A program made the translations under genes and the position numbers. 9,544 bases of DNA from Aquabacter sp. (GTDB lineage Bacteria; Pseudomonadota; Alphaproteobacteria; Rhizobiales; Xanthobacteraceae). The stretch covers positions 1 to 9,544 of the forward strand of contig JASBUY010000320.1 in the NCBI GenBank assembly GCA_030147645.1, in the 5' to 3' direction. The notes beneath the pieces are model-generated. The model saw only the letters and a list, made by a program, of their open reading frames with translations, was not told the origin of the DNA and made no database searches. Shown here one piece after another: positions 6,613-9,544 of the stretch (position 1 is its first letter; every line of letters begins with the position of its first letter).

Positions 6613-8046
6613 TCAGATGCGGACCAAAAGCAGCGCGAGGCACCACAGAAGGATGGCCGCCGGTACGAAGCGGCCATTCCATTTCAGCCCCACCAAGGCG
6701 GGCGGCCGACCGATGACGGCCGAGGCCATGACCAGGCTCGACATGAGCGGGCCGAAGCCGATGATGCAAGCCCAACCGCCCGCCAGCGCGAGCAGGATGT
6801 TGGCCTCGCTCAGTCCCGGAACGGTGATCGAGGAGAGGGTCGCGGCGAGGATCGAGGCTGAGATCATCGGATTGATCCCGAGCAGACCCGCCCCCACCAC
6901 CGCCAGCGACAAGCCGGCAGCGAAGACGCCTGCGGGGGCATCCAAGGAAACAATGGCGGATTCCAGCGCGGCGCGCGGCGCGAGATCCGCCAGGATCACG
7001 CCGAGTAGGCCGGACGCCGCGAAGATCGCGATTTCATTGGCATAGTTCGGCCAGCGGGCGACGCCTTTGTCGCGCAGGGTTCGAGCGGCGTGGGAGAGCG
7101 GCGCCTGCCTTTGCCTCAGCGCACTGCCGATCAGCCACGCAACGGCATAGAGCGGCACGAGGTTGATGAGGATCGCCTGGAAGGAAAAATGCGTGAGAAA
7201 CTCCGCCGCAAGCGCGAGCCCCGAGAGCGCAGCGATATGGGCGACCAGCGCAGCCACCGCCCACGCACCGCCGGGATCAGCGCGCGCGGCGCGCGGTCGG
7301 GTGGCACGTGGGTTTTCCAACAGATCGAACACGAGGCCAAGAGCCATGAAGAGAACGGCCGCAGCGAAGCCGTAGGGCGCCACATCGGCCCAGGCGACGT
7401 CCGGCATGCAGGCGAGGAGGAGATTGAGCGCCAGCCCGAGCGGCGACCAGAAGGCGATGGAAGAGAAGCCGCGCAGCACCGCCAGGGTCATGCGCTTCTC
7501 CCGCAATTCCACCACCCGCACCTCGCCAAAGGCCGCGTCCAGAGTGTTGGCGCGCTTCGTCATGTCCAGCAGCAAGGCCAACCCGCCGATATTGAGCAGG
7601 ATGCCGAAGATGTGCCCGCCCGCCGTCAGGGCGGCATAGCGACGGCTCGGCGGCTGGTTCACCAGCAGCCGGCCCGCGCGCTCCACGGTCGCTGAGGCAT
7701 CGGCTGCAGCGCGCAGCAGCGCGAGCGCCGCCACGAAAGCGGGAAAGAAGGTCATGCGCGAGAGGGCGGCGAGCAGCGTATCGCCGCCCGAAGGCCGCAG
7801 GAGGACCAGAAGGCCTAGGGCGCAGCATAGCAGCAGCAATGCCTTGGCGGTCACCATGATGCGCGGCCAGCAGCAGACGAAATAGACGATGAGCAAAGGC
7901 GTCGCGAGCGCGCCCGCCCAGCGCCAACCGAGCAGAACGTCGGCATCCACAAGCGGCAGTAGGACAGCGAGGCTCAGGGCCGCGCGCGTCAGCGGCGGGG
8001 GCGCCTCGGAGATCGCGCGGGCGCCGTCAGTGTCCAAGTGAGACAA
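6613..8046 (-). CDS. Unrecognised polytopic membrane protein, possible permease
   Basis: The protein has up to 477 residues and is strongly hydrophobic throughout, with about 12-13 likely membrane segments, the first near residue 23 and the last ending at the C-terminus. A charged central loop (LLENPRATRPRAARADPGG, about 241-259) and a second near 311-335 divide it. Gly/Pro/Asn-rich broken helices (GGHIFGILLNIGGL; GINPMISASILAATLS; GWACIIGFGPLMSS) resemble the re-entrant regions of ion-transporter-superfamily carriers, but I cannot name a family. No ATG exists near the start. A TTG at 8046 overlaps the upstream flavoprotein gene by 20 bases, a second TTG lies three codons on, and neither has a clear ribosome-binding site. 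Translation is therefore probably coupled to the upstream gene. Given the neighbours it may import or export a carboxylic acid; that role is only inference. Confidence 0.8.
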   Translation of the reverse strand: MSHLDTDGARAISEAPPPLTRAALSLAVLLPLVDADVLLGWRWAGALATPLLIVYFVCCWPRIMVTAKALLLLCCALGLLVLLRPSGGDTLLAALSRMTFFPAFVAALALLRAAADASATVERAGRLLVNQPPSRRYAALTAGGHIFGILLNIGGLALLLDMTKRANTLDAAFGEVRVVELREKRMTLAVLRGFSSIAFWSPLGLALNLLLACMPDVAWADVAPYGFAAAVLFMALGLVFDLLENPRATRPRAARADPGGAWAVAALVAHIAALSGLALAAEFLTHFSFQAILINLVPLYAVAWLIGSALRQRQAPLSHAARTLRDKGVARWPNYANEIAIFAASGLLGVILADLAPRAALESAIVSLDAPAGVFAAGLSLAVVGAGLLGINPMISASILAATLSSITVPGLSEANILLALAGGWACIIGFGPLMSSLVMASAVIGRPPALVGLKWNGRFVPAAILLWCLALLLVRI

Positions 8047-9016
8047 GCCCGTCCAAGCGGCGAACGGCGGCGGCGGCTTCGTTCACCAGTTGGCGGACGA
8101 TGGCGGCGAGTGGCGCCACCTCATTGGTGAAGGCCAAGGCCTGCCCCATGGCGAGGGCGCCGCGCGTGGTGTCGCCGCTCACATAGGCTTCGCGCCCGAT
8201 GCGTCCGGACATGAGGGGCAGGATGGTCTCCAGCGAGCCCTCCCCACGCGCCTCGATGGCGGCGACCGTCTCCGCCGTTTCGTTACGCAGGATGCGGACC
8301 GTGTTCCGCAACGACTGCATCACCAGCATGGTGTCGCCCTCGCTGGCCCGCGCGACCTTCCGCTTGAAGTCGGGATGCGCCCAGATTTCTTCCGCCACCA
8401 GAAAGCGGGTGCCGATAATGACCCCGTCCGCGCCCATGGCGAGCGCGGCTGCGATCTGCGCTCCCGTGCCCACGCCGCCGCCAATGCAATAGGGAATGGA
8501 CAGGCGCCGCGCCGCAAGCGCCGCCTGGACGAAGCTCCCCACCAATTCCATGCCGGGATGGCCACCACATTCATAGCCGACGATGGAAACCGCATCGACG
8601 CCGGCCTGCTCGGCGCTTTGCGCGTAGCGCACGGCCGGCACCTTATGGATGATCTTCACTCCCGCCTCGTGCAGCAGCGGGACATATTGGGCGGGGCTGC
8701 GGCCCGCCGTTTCCACGAAGGCGACGCCTTCATCCACCACCACCTTCATGATGGCATCGACCCGTTCGTGCTGGGCGAGCTTCGGCAGCATCGAGACGTT
8801 GACGCCGAACGGCTTGCCCCCGGTGAGATCGCGGCAGCGCCGGATTTCGGCGATCAGGCTCTTATCGTCCGGAAAGCTCGCGGCGGTGATGAAACCCATG
8901 ATTCCGGCATTCACCGCAGCTGCCACATAATCGGCGTTGGCGAGCCACTGCAGCCCACCGGCGAGGATCGGCGCCCGGATGCCGAACAGCGAGGTGATGC
9001 GTGTCGAGAACGCCAC
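8027..9016 (-). CDS. Nitronate monooxygenase-family FMN oxidoreductase
   Basis: This is a 329-residue TIM-barrel flavoprotein of the 2-nitropropane dioxygenase family. The N-terminal TRITSLFGIRAPILAGGLQW (5-24) is the conserved entry strand with the substrate-side GGLQ. VGYECGGHPGM holds His153 at the position of the catalytic His of class I nitronate monooxygenases. GADGVIIGTRFLV (195-207) is the FMN-phosphate segment. The ECGGHPG form also resembles the PA1024-type NADH:quinone reductases of this family, so the reaction could be nitronate oxidation, quinone reduction or enoyl reduction. The GTG at 9016 (GGGGGAG six bases upstream) fits the family N-terminus. An ATG at 9067 with GGGGAGGA four bases upstream would add 17 residues and cannot be excluded. 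The stop overlaps the start of the membrane-protein gene. Many acyl-CoA catabolic clusters carry such a gene without a proven role. Confidence 0.9.
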   Translation of the reverse strand: MAFSTRITSLFGIRAPILAGGLQWLANADYVAAAVNAGIMGFITAASFPDDKSLIAEIRRCRDLTGGKPFGVNVSMLPKLAQHERVDAIMKVVVDEGVAFVETAGRSPAQYVPLLHEAGVKIIHKVPAVRYAQSAEQAGVDAVSIVGYECGGHPGMELVGSFVQAALAARRLSIPYCIGGGVGTGAQIAAALAMGADGVIIGTRFLVAEEIWAHPDFKRKVARASEGDTMLVMQSLRNTVRILRNETAETVAAIEARGEGSLETILPLMSGRIGREAYVSGDTTRGALAMGQALAFTNEVAPLAAIVRQLVNEAAAAVRRLDGLVSLGH

Positions 9017-9145
9017 TTTCTGCTCCCCCGTGCGGTTGAGATCCTGCAGCACTGCCGCGTCGTCCATCTCGTCCTCCCCGCGCCCGGATCCGCATTTGTC
9101 GTCCTGCCGCTCTTTTCCCGGGGCGCGCGCCGGCGGCACCGACGA

Positions 9146-9174
9146 CTGTTTCACGCCCCTCATTGGAACGTCAA
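9146..9174 (-). promoter_or_regulatory. Candidate promoter for the flavoprotein/membrane-protein unit
   Basis: On the minus strand TTGACG (9174-9169), a 17-base spacer, then AAACAG (9151-9146). The -35 is strong and the -10 poor. As in the SDR promoter, the -35 follows the TTTCGA end of the 24-bp element by a few bases. Confidence 0.38.
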
Positions 9175-9180
9175 TATCTC

Positions 9181-9204
9181 GAAATTGCATTTCAGCAGTC
9201 GAAA
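9181..9204 (+). promoter_or_regulatory. 24-bp operator-like element, copy C
   Basis: GAAA (9181-9184), TTGCA, TTTC (9190-9193), AGCAGTC, GAAA (9201-9204). The first palindrome is the most symmetric of the three copies (GAAAT/ATTTC arms of 5). It lies between candidate -35 boxes at 9174-9169 (minus) and 9211-9216 (plus). Confidence 0.72.
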
Positions 9205-9210
9205 TGAATG

Positions 9211-9239
9211 TTGCCTGCCGTCCGGGGACCCGCTATCGT
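9211..9239 (+). promoter_or_regulatory. Candidate promoter for the ABC binding-protein gene
   Basis: TTGCCT (9211-9216), a 17-base spacer, TATCGT (9234-9239). Both boxes match sigma-70 moderately. The -35 begins six bases after the 24-bp element and the predicted leader is about 80 bases. Confidence 0.5.
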
Positions 9240-9326
9240 TCCGTCACTACCGCTCCGCAAAGACGGGACGGGACACCGCGCGCAGAGCCGAACAATCGGC
9301 CGGGTCGCTGAGGAGGAGAACGCCAA

Positions 9327-9544
9327 ATGATTTCGCGCCGCCAGTTCACCATCGGCGGGCTCACGGCCGCCGTGGCCGCGCCCTTCGTGCGCCCGTCCTA
9401 TGCGGCCGGCGGCACGGTGCGGATCGGACTGATCCAGTCGATGAGCGGCTCGCTCGCCCCCTATTCGCAAGAGGGGCAGCCGGCGCTGGACTACATCACC
9501 AAGAGAATCAACGACGGCGGCGGCATCAAAAGCCTTGGTGGCGC
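9327..9544 (+). CDS. ABC-transporter substrate-binding protein, LivK-like, 5' part
   Basis: The first 72 codons are present; the gene continues past the right edge. The start ATG has AGGAGGAG (9311-9318) eight bases upstream. The N-terminus MISRRQFTIGGLTAAVAA is a twin-arginine signal (S-R-R-x-F) with hydrophobic core and a likely cleavage site near residues 26-27 (SYAA). The mature start VRIGLIQSMSGSLAPYSQEG, then a helix ending in INDGGGIKSLGG, is typical of type I periplasmic binding proteins for branched-chain amino acids, amides or aromatic/aliphatic acids. Export by Tat rather than Sec is common in such proteins from rhizobial relatives. Permease and ATPase genes would be expected just downstream, outside the window. 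It probably captures the compound degraded by the neighbouring enzymes; the ligand is unknown. Confidence 0.9.
   Translation, partial: MISRRQFTIGGLTAAVAAPFVRPSYAAGGTVRIGLIQSMSGSLAPYSQEGQPALDYITKRINDGGGIKSLGG

Larger units (their letters stand above)
9017..9326. other. Divergent control region between flavoprotein and ABC binding protein
   Basis: About 310 bases without a confident gene. The left part (to 9067) may be coding if the earlier ATG of the flavoprotein is used. 9068-9145 is a GC-rich leader. 9146-9239 holds the 24-bp element flanked by a candidate promoter in each direction. 9240-9310 is the leader of the plus-strand gene, with no hairpin or riboswitch that I recognise. Confidence 0.6.

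Noticed and set aside
6596..6615. Possible small terminator between the convergent MaoC and membrane-protein genes
   Set aside because: Only TGAG/CTCA and GGC/GCC pair across a bulge, with no T tract, so it is too weak to call; overlapping termination further inside the genes cannot be judged.
9068..9190. Flavoprotein extension up to 9190
   Set aside because: It would read through the regulatory element and candidate promoter, and the residues look unlike any conserved domain.
1..9544. Mobile elements, CRISPR arrays, tRNA/rRNA genes, riboswitches
   Set aside because: I looked for transposase motifs, terminal repeats, regularly spaced repeats, cloverleaf sequences and leader structures and found none that could be supported.

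Overview
The window is GC-rich chromosomal DNA (roughly two thirds G+C by eye), densely packed with genes of acyl-CoA metabolism. Codon use, the twin-arginine signal on a substrate-binding protein, the TTGAC-type promoters and the protein families fit a metabolically versatile Alphaproteobacterium, most likely of the Hyphomicrobiales (Rhodopseudomonas, Bradyrhizobium or Xanthobacter relatives). This taxonomic call is inference. I see no mobile elements, tRNA or rRNA genes, or CRISPR arrays.

Layout: (1) 1-1931, minus strand: a two-gene unit made of a short-chain dehydrogenase like peroxisomal multifunctional enzyme 2, followed by a hydroxymethylglutaryl-CoA-synthase-like thiolase-fold protein that runs off the left edge. 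(2) 2114-3244, plus strand: a long-chain/isovaleryl-type acyl-CoA dehydrogenase, ending in a strong hairpin shared with the convergent gene. (3) 3291-5595, minus strand: two tightly coupled, divergent acyl-CoA dehydrogenase subunits, probably one alpha2beta2 enzyme. (4) 5738-6598, plus strand: a MaoC-type hotdog enoyl-CoA hydratase. (5) 6613-9016, minus strand: a nitronate-monooxygenase-family flavoprotein whose 3' end overlaps an unrecognised polytopic membrane protein. (6) 9327-end, plus strand: the start of a Tat-exported, LivK-like ABC-transporter binding protein.

Together the genes give an almost complete beta-oxidation cycle of the (R)-hydroxyacyl type: two acyl-CoA dehydrogenases, a MaoC hydratase and an MFE-2-like dehydrogenase. 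There is also substrate uptake (ABC binding protein, possibly the permease). No ordinary thiolase is present. The only thiolase-fold protein lacks the expected nucleophilic cysteine, so it may be a C-C lyase (retro-aldolase) of the kind used for branched or steroid-like side chains. The substrate cannot be read from the sequence.

The most striking feature is regulatory. All three divergent intergenic regions carry the same 24-bp element, GAAA-N5-TTTC-N7-GAAA, next to or overlapping plausible sigma-70 promoters. This suggests one regulator, not encoded in the window, controls all nine genes as a regulon.
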